A DNA stretch of 64,000 nt. Source: Lumbricus terrestris (Eukaryota; Annelida; Clitellata; Crassiclitellata; Lumbricidae). Numbering within the stretch: position 1 is the stretch's first letter; each line of letters begins with the position of its first letter. The translations under genes were made by a program, and so were the position numbers. Positions 1 through 9,081 of the stretch are shown in pieces. Where the stretch lies: positions 90,615,908 through 90,679,907 of the forward strand of contig OX457036.1 of assembly GCA_949752735.1 (NCBI GenBank), written 5' to 3'. The notes under the pieces were generated by a model that saw only the letters and a program-made list of their open reading frames with translations, made no database searches and was not told where the DNA came from.

Positions 1-72
1 CGGATGTTCTTTTTAAAGGGAGATTAGCCTTTTATAGGGGGGCTTAGCCCCCTAGCAGGCTAGCACCGCCAC
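1..72. repeat. Right end of a small hAT-like MITE (truncated by window edge)
   Basis: The run of TTAGCCCCC followed by a terminus ending in CACCGCCACTG matches the right end of the complete 142-bp element at 1527-1668. The left end lies outside the window. A similar lone right end is seen near 45010-45018. Confidence 0.5.
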
Positions 73-127
73 TGACTCCAACCTCAAGTGCTGCAACTCA
101 ACTTTGCTGCATCTTCTCGGGCGGATA

Positions 128-931
128 GGGGCCGTCCATAAAGTACGTCACGCTATTTTTGACCATTTTTAACCCCCCTCCCCCTGTCACAAACTGTCAC
201 AAATCTCGGACCCCCCCCCCCCCTAAAGTACGTCACACTTTCGAACAGATTTTTAAAAAATTAACACCTCATTAAAATTTAATCTAAAACACACTTCACT
301 ATTAAACTGTATTAAAATATAAAATTTCAACTTTAAGCGGGGTGTAATTTTGTTTTAATATACGATGACAAACAAAAGTGGGTATTTATTAGATAATACA
401 ATGGCTTCAATGGTATCATATATTTTAAAGAATGACGTAATATAATTGTTTATAAGTTCATGACAATAATGATTAAATTATATAAATATTACCTCTGAAT
501 CCTCAAAATTTTGTATTATAATAATTACTGTAAAAATTAAATTCCGAATTTATCGCTCAGTGACATAATTAATGCAGCGGACAACATAGAAATAATAATA
601 CTTCCGGCATGACGAAAGCAAGGCTATACATAAAACAAGGCTTCGCAACAGCATACTAGCGCTCCTAGCGAGAGGAATCGGGAACAACACATTCAGAAGA
701 TACGCATTTCATGCTATTTTGACATAAAACTAATTCAAATGTTTCAACAAATTTCTGAAAATTATTTTTAAAGCTATTAAATTCTACTAAAAAAATAAAA
801 AATAAATTAGAAATAATTTAAAATAATAAATGTGTGACGTCACACATGACCTGACCCCCCTGTCACAAACTGTCACACTTTCTTACACACCCTCCCCCCC
901 TGGAGCGTGACGTACTTTATGGACGGGCCCC
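128..931. mobile_element. PIF/Harbinger-like non-autonomous DNA transposon
   Basis: The ends are inverted copies of a 24-28 base terminus: GGGGCCGTCCATAAAGTAC on the left, and the reverse complement ending in CTTTATGGACGGGCCCC on the right. The motif CCGTCCATAAAGTACGTCACGC is typical of Harbinger-type ends. A 3-bp ATA flanks both sides, which fits the 3-bp target duplication of that superfamily. The interior is AT-rich with no open frame. C-rich tracts and CTGTCACAAACTGTCACA sit just inside both ends. A more decayed relative lies at about 39253-40453. Confidence 0.7.
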
Positions 932-1526
932 ATACAGAAATTTTCGAAGGGGTGGCAAAATTTTCATCTTGGGTCTGAAAAATATTTTCGTTGGTCTTTG
1001 CCGTAAAATCTTATGACTTTTTAGTCGTTTGGTTGAAATGTCAGAGAAAAAGATACCATTTCTTTAAAAAAAGGTTGATGACCTTTTTTTGGTTTAGTCG
1101 TTTGGTCAAAATGTTGGGAAAAGGATACCATTTTTACCGTCAGAATAGGCCTAGTTGACGACTTTTTTCATATACGCTACTTTTCTCTGTCTTCTCTGTC
1201 ACTTTATATAGGCCTGTATCCTACGTTCACCAGGTTTCCGATAATTATATTAAACGCCCAGAACCAGGCCTACCCGTTCTTCCTTAGGGGTTCTATAGTC
1301 TATAGGCCTCAAGGCCGTAGGCCCGTAGCTAGTGGGTGTTTTGGATGTTTGAACCTCCGGAAATGGAAAATAATTTAATGCATTTACTGGCACATGATGT
1401 AAACACCATGAAATAAAACCATGAAAATACCACTGAAATGAAAAAACGGAAAAAATGGAATGCATAGAGAGCACATAATGAAAAAAACATGAAATTAGGC
1501 GAAAATGGTAAGAAGGCAGGCCTATA
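932..1526. other. Intergenic, no gene seen
   Basis: AT-rich sequence with two copies of a TTAGTCGTTTGGT phrase around 1020 and 1095. The open frames on the minus strand here are short and low-complexity, and no coding feature is supported. Confidence 0.6.
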
Positions 1527-1668
1527 CAGTGGCGGCGCTAGGGGGGGACTAGGGGGCTTAGCCCCCCCCCCCTTAAAAAGGCCATCCATCTTTTTCCCAT
1601 GTAAAAATTAAAAATTTGGACGATTTACCTTTTAGCCCCCCAAAACTGAAATCCTGGCGCCGCCACTG
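1527..1668. mobile_element. 142-bp hAT-like MITE, TSD GGCCTATA
   Basis: The termini CAGTGGCGGCGCTAGG and CCTGGCGCCGCCACTG are inverted copies. The direct repeat GGCCTATA flanks both sides exactly (1519-1526 and 1669-1676). An 8-bp duplication and CAGTGG ends are hAT hallmarks. It has no coding capacity. Confidence 0.9.
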
Positions 1669-1676
1669 GGCCTATA

Positions 1677-1683
<7 letters not shown>

Positions 1684-1742
<59 letters not shown>
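1684..1742. repeat. (TA)n microsatellite
   Basis: About 29 uninterrupted TA units directly follow the MITE. The tyrosine/isoleucine open frame read across it is not a gene. Confidence 0.95.
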
Positions 1743-1743
<1 letters not shown>

Positions 1744-2560
1744 GCGGGCATACAGTGTATACTGCAGGCTAAACTCTCCTCTGGGAAAAACCGGCATCCT
1801 ATAGGGCCTATAGGCCTACTCACCTCCCGAAAACCAGGGCATGCGCAGGTAAACCAGGGTACACGCGGTTATTTAGATGTATTTTCCCTGAAATTCGGAG
1901 TGAATGGCTAAAAGAAGGTCAGCAGTTTTTTCGACGGGAAAACTGGAGAAACACCACCCCTCCCCTCCCAATCAAATCCTGGCCACGGTCTTGATAGGCG
2001 TAACTGATCTCTGTCTTGGCAGTCGGCCTTCAGACGCTTCCCCAAGCGCTTCTTTCCAGGCCGGTCCTTTGAAATAAATTATCGACAGATCTTCAGCGCC
2101 GGGGAATAAACTGTCTCTGTGGGCGATGAGAAGTTTCCGATTTTCACTAGCCTAGGTCTATATTCAGACTTCAGTTCGCTCGTGCTCTCTATCTATACTC
2201 TATAGGCTAGAACTAAGCGGCTAGATATCAATTCGGGTTGTCTATTAGGCTATAGGCTACCCCGCTTGTTCAATTTCCTAAATCGGCTACACGAATATGC
2301 AGTATTTAACGTTTTTTAAATTTTCCTGAAGGGAATTTTGCGTGGTATACAGGCCGTATTGAGTAAATTTAAGAGATTAAACTTTTCATTTAGTGTATGC
2401 TTATAAGACTAGGTCTACAGACCTACTCGAATAGCCTACCATATAAAAATATAGTAATTTTAGAATTAGCACAGGCCTATAGCCTATAAGTAAATTGACT
2501 TTTAAGCAGTGGCGTATAAGCAAGGCTCTGAATATTCTTAAAGTAAAAATTGACTGTGAG
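1743..2560. other. Intergenic repeat-derived sequence
   Basis: Many TAGGCCTA-type words. The stretch around 1840-1930 (GGGTACACGCGG, then GAATGGCTAAAAGAAGGTC and a TTTTTCGACGGGAAAA phrase) resembles the interior of the MITE at 33929-34247, so this is probably a decayed relative. No coding feature was found. Confidence 0.5.
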
Positions 2561-2568
2561 TAGGCTTA

Positions 2569-2940
2569 TGACGTAACAAAAAGTGTTTGTAGAACAATGA
2601 GGGGGTCGTCATAATATATGCGATAGGCCTATTTGCCATCATTCTGACAACTAGCACTATACTAGGCCAACATAGCTAATGACGTAACAAAGGTGTTGTA
2701 GATCAAGAAAACGTCGTCATGATAGTAGGCCTACAAAGCCATTGTCGTATAGCAGCAACGAAGTAAATGACGCAAACAATAACAAAATTACAAAAGAAGG
2801 AGAAGTCGTCACATGTCAGTGCGTATACTTATTCAGATTATTCTGCAGAACTCGTTAATAATACAACATAATCATGTCCAATAAAATTAGTGACGTAATA
2901 ATAGTATTTTTAGAACAAAGACATGTCGTGACAATGAAAT
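2569..2940. repeat. Four degenerate copies of a ~45-bp TGACGT...GTCGTCA module
   Basis: Copies begin near 2569, 2680, 2767 and 2890. Each opens with ATGACGTAACAAA or a variant, holds a GTAGAACAA-like core, and closes with GTCGTCA or GTCGTGA, so its ends are inverted CRE-like half sites. A looser fifth copy lies at 5053-5095, just upstream of the PLPP6 start. The role is unknown: it could be an old minisatellite or a regulatory array. Confidence 0.55.
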
Positions 2941-3132
2941 TTCATACTATGTCCTTTTGGTGCGATTCTGTGTGGCTGGGTCTCATAGTTTTTCTGAACA
3001 AGAAGAGGGTCACCACGTCTATATTAATCCGGCCGGTCCTGAACGGGCCCGGGTGCGGCCGCACCATTAGCACCCACCTTGATGCGGGCCTTGCCCTACC
3101 CAGCGGAATCTTTCCTTCTGGAGTACCTAGAC

Positions 3133-3927
3133 CAGGGGTTCTCAAACTGTGGTACGCGTACCCCTGGGGGTACGCCAGGTACCGGTAAGGGGTACGCGAA
3201 AATTTTCAAAAATATGAATTTCTTTGAGTTTATGGACTTTGTGTCCGTCTTTCTTTGATTAGCAGCGATTAACGTTGCAACATTATCGGTATCGTCATTA
3301 ATTTATTTCACAACATATACAGGATACTATGCGGTGCATGCAACATATTTATGTTTAGGCCTATTATTACAACTTTGAAACAAATAATGTGTAAATGATT
3401 GAAAGTACCAAAGCAGAAATTCTCAGCCTATAAGGCCCTATATAGGTCTAAAGCTCAAACTGCAGACAGCTGAATTGACCGAAGGGTTAATTTTTGGTCG
3501 AGCTTTAAATTTTGTGATTCCTTTCAGCACGTCATATCTGTGTGAAACTGATTTTTAAACTATTCTTGCTATAAAAAACAAACATGAGGTAACTCTGCGT
3601 TTTAAATTGACAAATTTTAAACCAGACATTTTAAATAAGTGCTAATCAAAACAAGCCCACCCCAATTGGCTCTTTCTTACAGGGGGGTAATAGACCAATT
3701 TTCTCTTTAAAATTTGTTGATAAGATTATGATTCAAACTAAATTTTGCTCCCAATAATTTATACGACTCTAATAGACGATGTCACCAATGATAAAACGAA
3801 CTTTTAGTTGACACTGCAAGGGGACTTCGCAATAGCAATTTGTTTCTGATCTGACTTTGCTGGGGGTACGCCATCATTCGATTTTCTTACTTGGGGGTAC
3901 AATAAAAATAAAGTTTGAGAACCCCTG
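3133..3927. mobile_element. 795-bp hAT-like MITE, TSD ACCTAGAC
   Basis: The ends CAGGGGTTCTCAAACT and its inverted copy GTTTGAGAACCCCTG are classic hAT termini. The exact 8-bp duplication ACCTAGAC occurs at 3125-3132 and 3928-3935. GGGGGTACGCC phrases lie just inside both ends. No transposase frame remains. Confidence 0.95.
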
Positions 3928-3935
3928 ACCTAGAC

Positions 3936-5320
3936 CTATTGTTTCCTCACTTTCTCCTATTTTAATCAGATTTAATCGTAATTTAATCTTATGATGGTAT
4001 TGATGTAGGCCTATAAGTAGCCTAGGCCTACTTAGTCTAACAGTTCTAACTCATAACGCGTGTAGGCGTATATATGCCCAAGTTATTTTTGGAAGCAGTA
4101 AATTTGATTTGGTTATTCTCCAATCTCCATTGGCAGATGCATGGGTCTTGCATGGTCTGTATTGATGTTGATAGGTAAGTAAGCAAAGTCTTAATTAGGC
4201 CTACCGTAGGCTTAGTCCATAAAAAGCGCATAGACCTAGGCATATATAGGCCTATTGATGAACGGAATGTAAAACGTCAACCATTTACTCCTTAGGCTAC
4301 ATGTATAGCGAATCGGCTATAAGTTATCGGTGGCAATTTAAAAAATGCAAAAAATAAGTAAGTAAATTGTTTAAGAGTCGCGTACGTCTAGTAGTCCTAG
4401 GCCTAAACAACGATAGACTCGAATTGTCAAATTATTTCGATCGACTCGGTTGAGTTACGATTCAATCAACTTCGGGGTAGCCTATGTAGTATAGGCTTAT
4501 AAGGAAAAACACAGTGAAACACTAGGGTGACTAGGCTATCAAAGCAGAAATTAATATTATAACATTACTATAATACGATTTATAGATTCTGCCTGCATCT
4601 AATTCTTGCGGCTTAGCCTACATAGGCCTACAAAATTCGTCATAGGCTTAGTGTCGTCATTCGGTCCCCGATACTATAGTTACGCCCCTTTCCCTAATCT
4701 AGCCGACCCTCACGACGCCTAAACTGATCCTAATCGACCCTCACGACCCCTAAACCTGAACCTAACGACGGGTCGGTCCCGGATACTATGACTATGCCCG
4801 CTATACGCCTACGTATGCCTACACACGCAAAGATTTTGAAACTGAATCTAAAAGACAAAATCCGAGATAATGTCATGCCTAAGAAATGCTTTATCTTCTT
4901 ATAATAGTTGGGCTTCTCTAGGTCGGCAGCTCAACCTAGTTCAGCGAAATCGGTGCAAACATAAACAAAACGAAATAAATTATTCGACCCACCAGCAGTT
5001 CCTTCGGTTCACGCATGTGATATATTTACTATTTAATACATCTCTATGGGTTCACGTAACAAAGGACTGCATGACGTCATTGCTGTCGTCTGCCGCCGAG
5101 TTCATCGAGTGCAGGCGATGATTTATTAGCAGAAGCGGGCGATCGATGATTTAGTGATCAGCAGAAACGGCCGAATGATTTAGTGATTAGCAGGAGCATG
5201 ACTTAGGGACACGCCGAGGGGGGAAAGCAACGCGCCGCCGCCGGAGCAGGGCAAACGAATGAGACGGACGAAGAAACAAATGTGGAAACTTACCAGACGA
5301 CATAGGGCAGTAGCAGATCA
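3936..5320. other. Intergenic and 5' flank of PLPP6
   Basis: No gene was seen. The stretch 4655-4800 carries GGTCCC(C/G)GATACTAT twice and CGACCCTCACGACGCCTAA-like repeats. These are the reverse complement of the GTGAGGGTCGGTTAGGG repeats at 33308-33370. 5000-5320 is the likely promoter and 5' UTR of PLPP6. It is richer in GC and contains TGACGTCA at 5073-5080. Confidence 0.5.
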
Positions 5321-8237
5321 ATGGCGGACGAAGGCAACCCTCCCGCAGCGGCAAACGCAGGGACACACGGACAGGACGCTGGCAACCCTCCCGCAGCGCC
5401 CAACGTGGACGGCGGCGTGGAGTCCGTGGCAGGGGCAAACGAACAGGTCACCAGACGGCCTGCGGTGCTTGGATTTTTAATTGACTGGGACGAGGCGATA
5501 TCTTCCCGTCTGGCAATCTGCAGCAGCCCGACGGCGCCCTTGGGATGGGCGAGACCCCTCATGAAAATGCTCGAACACACGGGCAATGACGCACCATGGA
5601 TGTGTGGCATGAGCATTGCTATTGGCATAGCAATCGCACGAAGGGCCCAGTCACAGCTGACAATGGTCAATCTACTCTTCCGTACGTTCACATAACTAAC
5701 GTTCCTCATACAGTTGTTGAATGGAGTGCTAACTTTCTGCTAAAAAATTCTGCTCATAATTATAAACATATCCTATGACCATAGGCGTACGAGGCGGGGG
5801 TCCAGAGGGGCAAATGCCCCCCCCCCCCCCAAATTTCGGGCAAATGTGTTTTTCGGGCAAAAGAGGCATGGTCGGGGGAAAAAATTCGGAAATTTTTTTC
5901 GGGCAAAACAGGTACGGGAGGAATTTTTCGGGCACGCAGGGGGGGAAAAGTCGTCAGATTTTTCGGACGGGAAAATCGTAAGAAAATTTTGGGCGAATGA
6001 CTAAAAAAAAAAAAGGTCGTCAGATTTTTCGGACGGGAAAACCCTCAGAAAATTTGAAACCCTAAGAAAATTTTGGGCAAGGTCGTCAGATTTTTCAGGC
6101 AAAAAATTTTTTTTGCCCCCCCGCTGCCGAAATGTCCCGTGCGCCTATGCCTATGACATTACACGCTTGCATAAAACCTGCACAAATCCAACACTATTCT
6201 CAATAGTCTAATAATTGTTTGTATGTATGTGCACTTATTATAGTGCCCCTTCAAGCTCACTACTCAGAGGCACTCCCGAGTGCAGCAAGGACACTGAATC
6301 GGAGTTTCATGGCGAAGCACTGAGCAATTGTGAGTGAAGGACTTGCCCAAGGTCCATACGCGGGACTTGAGGTGGATTCGAACCTGCAACCCTCCGGCTG
6401 CAAGGCAACGAACATACCCACTACACCACCATTCTCGTAAGCTAGACCTGGTTATGAAATATTATTGATTCTATTCGCTTAAGTCCTGCAAATGAGGACA
6501 CGTGACCTCTACCTTGCCGTCTTATCTTTCAACAGTTCCACTGACAGTAGTGTGCAATGTACCCGTCATAGGCACAACCACCCTATGGGACCCATGGGAC
6601 GCGTCCCCTCCAACTTTTGAGTGGTCCCCTAACTTTATTATTATGGTCCCCCAACTTTTAGAACGTGATTCATTATGGCCCCCCCCAACTTTTAGGACGT
6701 GATTGCACCTATGGTACCCGTTATGGCCGAGTTGGTGGGCATGATGGATTTGAATACATGTTCGACCTCTCGTCGAGTCCTGGACGCTAGCCACACGACG
6801 ATCATGCAGATAACACGTACAATACCAAATGGGAACTAACTCCACCACTGCCTGCACTATTGTAGTACCCGTCCAAAGTCTGGAAAAGGAGGAGGGCAAT
6901 GCTCATCATCTCTGACAAGACAGTGTTGTTACACAGCAACCAACTAACCAAATTTGACAATTTTTTGGCAGACATACATTAATTTTATCACAAGGAACGT
7001 CTAGTACAGTGCTGTCCAGCATGTGGCCAGATGGCAGCAAGTGATCCTCACGCTGGATTTAAGCAGTCTGCACGAACACAATGTCAGCAAAAATGTCACA
7101 GGTCTACTTGCAAAGCGATTATAGCGGTGATTATTATTTTACAATGTGAACAACAAAAATCAAATTCACATGGTGTATTTTTCATTATGATTATTCCATA
7201 TTCAATTTTTATAGTTAATAATTTTCAATAGAGTTCAGTCCTTGCATTTTGTATGTGCACTTGTTATGGTGCCCCTTCAAGCTCTCTACTCAGGGGCGCT
7301 CCCGACTACAGTGTGGACACTGCATCGGTGTTTCATGCCGAAGCGTTAAGCAATTGCTAGTGAAAGACTTGACCAAGGTCCCTATGCGGCGACCTGAGGT
7401 GGATTCGAACCTCAGGCTGCAAGGCAACGAACATACCCACTAAACCACTGTGCCCTGGGTAGCACTGGTCTCTCATCATGCAGGAACACATAGTCTAGAC
7501 AAACTACCTGAACTGCTCGGCATATACAGTATACACACTATTATGCAGGCACTGAATCTCTCATACACATACACGTTTTTCCAAGCGGACGTACGACCTT
7601 GACCCTTCTAATTTTTCAATTAATTTATCGACGTTATAAGAGTTCAGTTTCCTAACTTTTCCTACATTGCACCTGTTGACACAGTTGTTGTTTTGCTTTG
7701 AATTGATCGGTGTTATAAGAGTTCAGCATTCATAAATTTTCATATATTGCAACCGCTTCACAAATTGCTCTGTTTTGTTTTGAATTGATCGGTTGCTATA
7801 AGAGTTTGGTTTTTCATAAATTTTCTCACATTGCACTGCTTGACAAAAATTCTTCTCTTTTGTCTTGCGCAGTATTGGTGCTTGACACCGCAGTCCTCCT
7901 CTCGCTCAAAGCCATCGTCCGACGTCCACGACCACGACAGAATCTCGGCGAAAACCTGATGATACTATCTGACATATACTCCTTTCCGAGCGGTCATTCA
8001 ACACGCGCCATTACCGCAACCACGTTCATCCTCAGTCAGTTTGACTGCAGCACGGTCGGCATCGTACTTCTGGTCACGTGGGCAATCTGCGTCTGTATGT
8101 CAAGAGTCATGCTGGCCAGGCACCATGTGCTGGACGTTATTACAGGAATGGTCATCGGTGGTCTTGAGTGTCTTGTTTACGTGCGGTACTTGTCAGTATC
8201 TCCCGATTCTAAAGTAGGTAAATATTTCAAGGTGTAA
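5321..8237 (+). CDS. PLPP6: PLPP6-like polyisoprenoid/presqualene diphosphate phosphatase (PAP2 family)
   Basis: Two exons, 5321-5681 and 7873-8237, join in phase 1 to give 241 aa. The donor is TTCC|GTACGT and the acceptor TTGCGCAG|TATTGG. The join creates the run MVNLLFLLVLDTAV, which fits the family. PAP2 superfamily enzymes remove phosphates from lipid diphosphates at membranes. The three catalytic blocks are visible: K133-x6-RP (KAIVRRPRP), PSGH at 159-162, and SR-x5-H-x3-D (S197, R198, H204, D208). The N-terminal DWDEAISSRLAIC and W.RPLMKMLEHTGND segments match the PLPP6/PPAPDC2 subgroup. Hydrophobic runs near 95-130 and 182-196 should span the membrane. The start was chosen as the first ATG before the conserved domain. 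A hAT MITE (5780), a second one (6567) and two SINEs lie in the intron. The 88-bp tandem repeat begins at the stop codon. Other PAP2 paralogues are possible but fit less well. Confidence 0.92.
5780..6149. mobile_element. 370-bp hAT-like MITE in PLPP6 intron, TSD CCTATGAC
   Basis: Terminal repeats CATAGGCGTACGA and GTGCGCCTATG are inverted. The 8-bp CCTATGAC is duplicated exactly at 5772-5779 and 6150-6157. The interior repeats TTTTTCGGGCA and GGTCGTCAGATTTTTCGGACGGG several times and is flanked by poly-C tracts. Confidence 0.9.
6230..6435 (-). repeat. tRNA-derived SINE with L2-like tail (copy 1)
   Basis: Read on the minus strand, it starts with a tRNA-like head: an A-box-like GTGTAGTGGGTATG and a perfect B box GGTTCGAATCC. 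It ends with CTCTGAGTAGTGAGCTTGAAGGGGCAC and an ACTATAATAAG-type tail. The same tail occurs at the 3' end of the L2-like fragment at 39640-40255, which suggests borrowed LINE mobilisation. It lies in the PLPP6 intron. Confidence 0.75.
6567..6713. mobile_element. 147-bp hAT-like MITE in PLPP6 intron, TSD GTACCCGT
   Basis: Inverted ends CATAGGCACAAC and GATTGCACCTATG. The exact 8-bp GTACCCGT lies at 6559-6566 and 6714-6721. The interior repeats a CCCCAACTTTTAGAACGTGATT phrase. Confidence 0.85.
7247..7457 (-). repeat. tRNA-derived SINE with L2-like tail (copy 2)
   Basis: Same organisation and orientation as the copy at 6230-6435: a tRNA-like head on the right with GGTTCGAATCC, a body containing GCAATTGCTAGTGAAAGACTTG, and the GAAGGGGCAC tail on the left. 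The two copies differ by scattered substitutions, so both are old. It lies in the PLPP6 intron. Confidence 0.75.
7586..7830. repeat. ~85-bp tandem repeat in PLPP6 intron
   Basis: Three degenerate copies of GTTATAAGAGTTCAGNTTNCATAAATTTT followed by CATATTGCACC...TTGACA sit just before the last PLPP6 exon. They supply pyrimidine-rich sequence near the acceptor. No coding role. Confidence 0.6.
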
Positions 8238-8490
8238 ACGCAACAGAAACAAGACTTATAGAGAACCCGAAATAACTTTTTAGAAATAAGAAAAATAAGA
8301 AAAATGCAAATTAATAAAGATGTAAACGCAACAGAAACAAGACTTATAGAGAACCCGAAATAACTTTTTAGAAATAAGAAAAATAAGAAAAATGCAAATT
8401 AATAAAGATGTAAATGCAACAGAAACAAGACTTATAGAGAACCCGAAATAACTTGTTAGAAATAAGAAAAATGCAAATTAATAATGATCT
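8233..8490. repeat. 88-bp tandem repeat, ~2.9 copies, over PLPP6 stop and 3' UTR
   Basis: Copies start at 8233, 8321 and 8409. The first two are almost identical and the third is shortened. The PLPP6 TAA stop (8235-8237) lies inside the first copy. Each full unit carries an AATAAA hexamer. Confidence 0.9.
8313..8318 (+). promoter_or_regulatory. Candidate PLPP6 polyadenylation signal
   Basis: AATAAA lies 76 bases after the stop. Because it is inside the 88-bp repeat, a second copy follows 88 bases downstream. Confidence 0.45.
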
Positions 8491-9081
8491 AAGCAAGAAA
8501 CTGTGTTTAGTAGCATTAATATCCCAAAAGATCGATGATTTTTTAGATGTTTGTACCAAGACATTTTTAAACATTCACATAAGGACATTCGCAATGTTGA
8601 ATTACCACTAGTGTTACTACTTTAAACGGTTATAACCTGCCAATGAAAGGAATAAAATAACTTATAGAGCTCTGTACTTCGCTTAATTTTATTTTTTAAT
8701 CTTTAAAAAACATTTGCGTGCCCACCTACTCACTTTAAATGTACAACTATTCTTTATATTCTGTTTGTTTATCTAAAATATCCTCACACTAGACAATAAA
8801 TACTAATACGTATTATTTCATTTTGAACTTAAGATGACTTCGGCTGCTTATGTTAGCAATTTTCACCTATATTTACACTGGTACATCGGTGGCCCTGCTA
8901 GCAGGACTTTGGTCCCTTTAGGTCTTACCTTTGTATCCCAACCTAGTACTGATTTGAAATTGTATCATGTTATATTTTTCTTGGCAATAAAAAAACTGTT
9001 ATGTTATGTTAATCCTAAAATTACATTTAGCTGAAAATATTTTCATTATGCAGCTTACCATAAATGAAGACTTCTTCTCAA
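8491..9081. other. Intergenic between PLPP6 and PTRH1 (tail-to-tail)
   Basis: No gene seen. 8830-9010 has the look of an old LINE 3' end: GGACTTTGGTCCCTTTAGG, then CTTGGCAATAAAAAAACTG. Confidence 0.45.

Noticed and set aside
5259..5480. Alternative open frames overlapping PLPP6 exon 1 on both strands.
   Set aside because: Only the frame starting at 5321 continues through a splice junction into the PAP2 domain. The others are shadows of GC-rich sequence.
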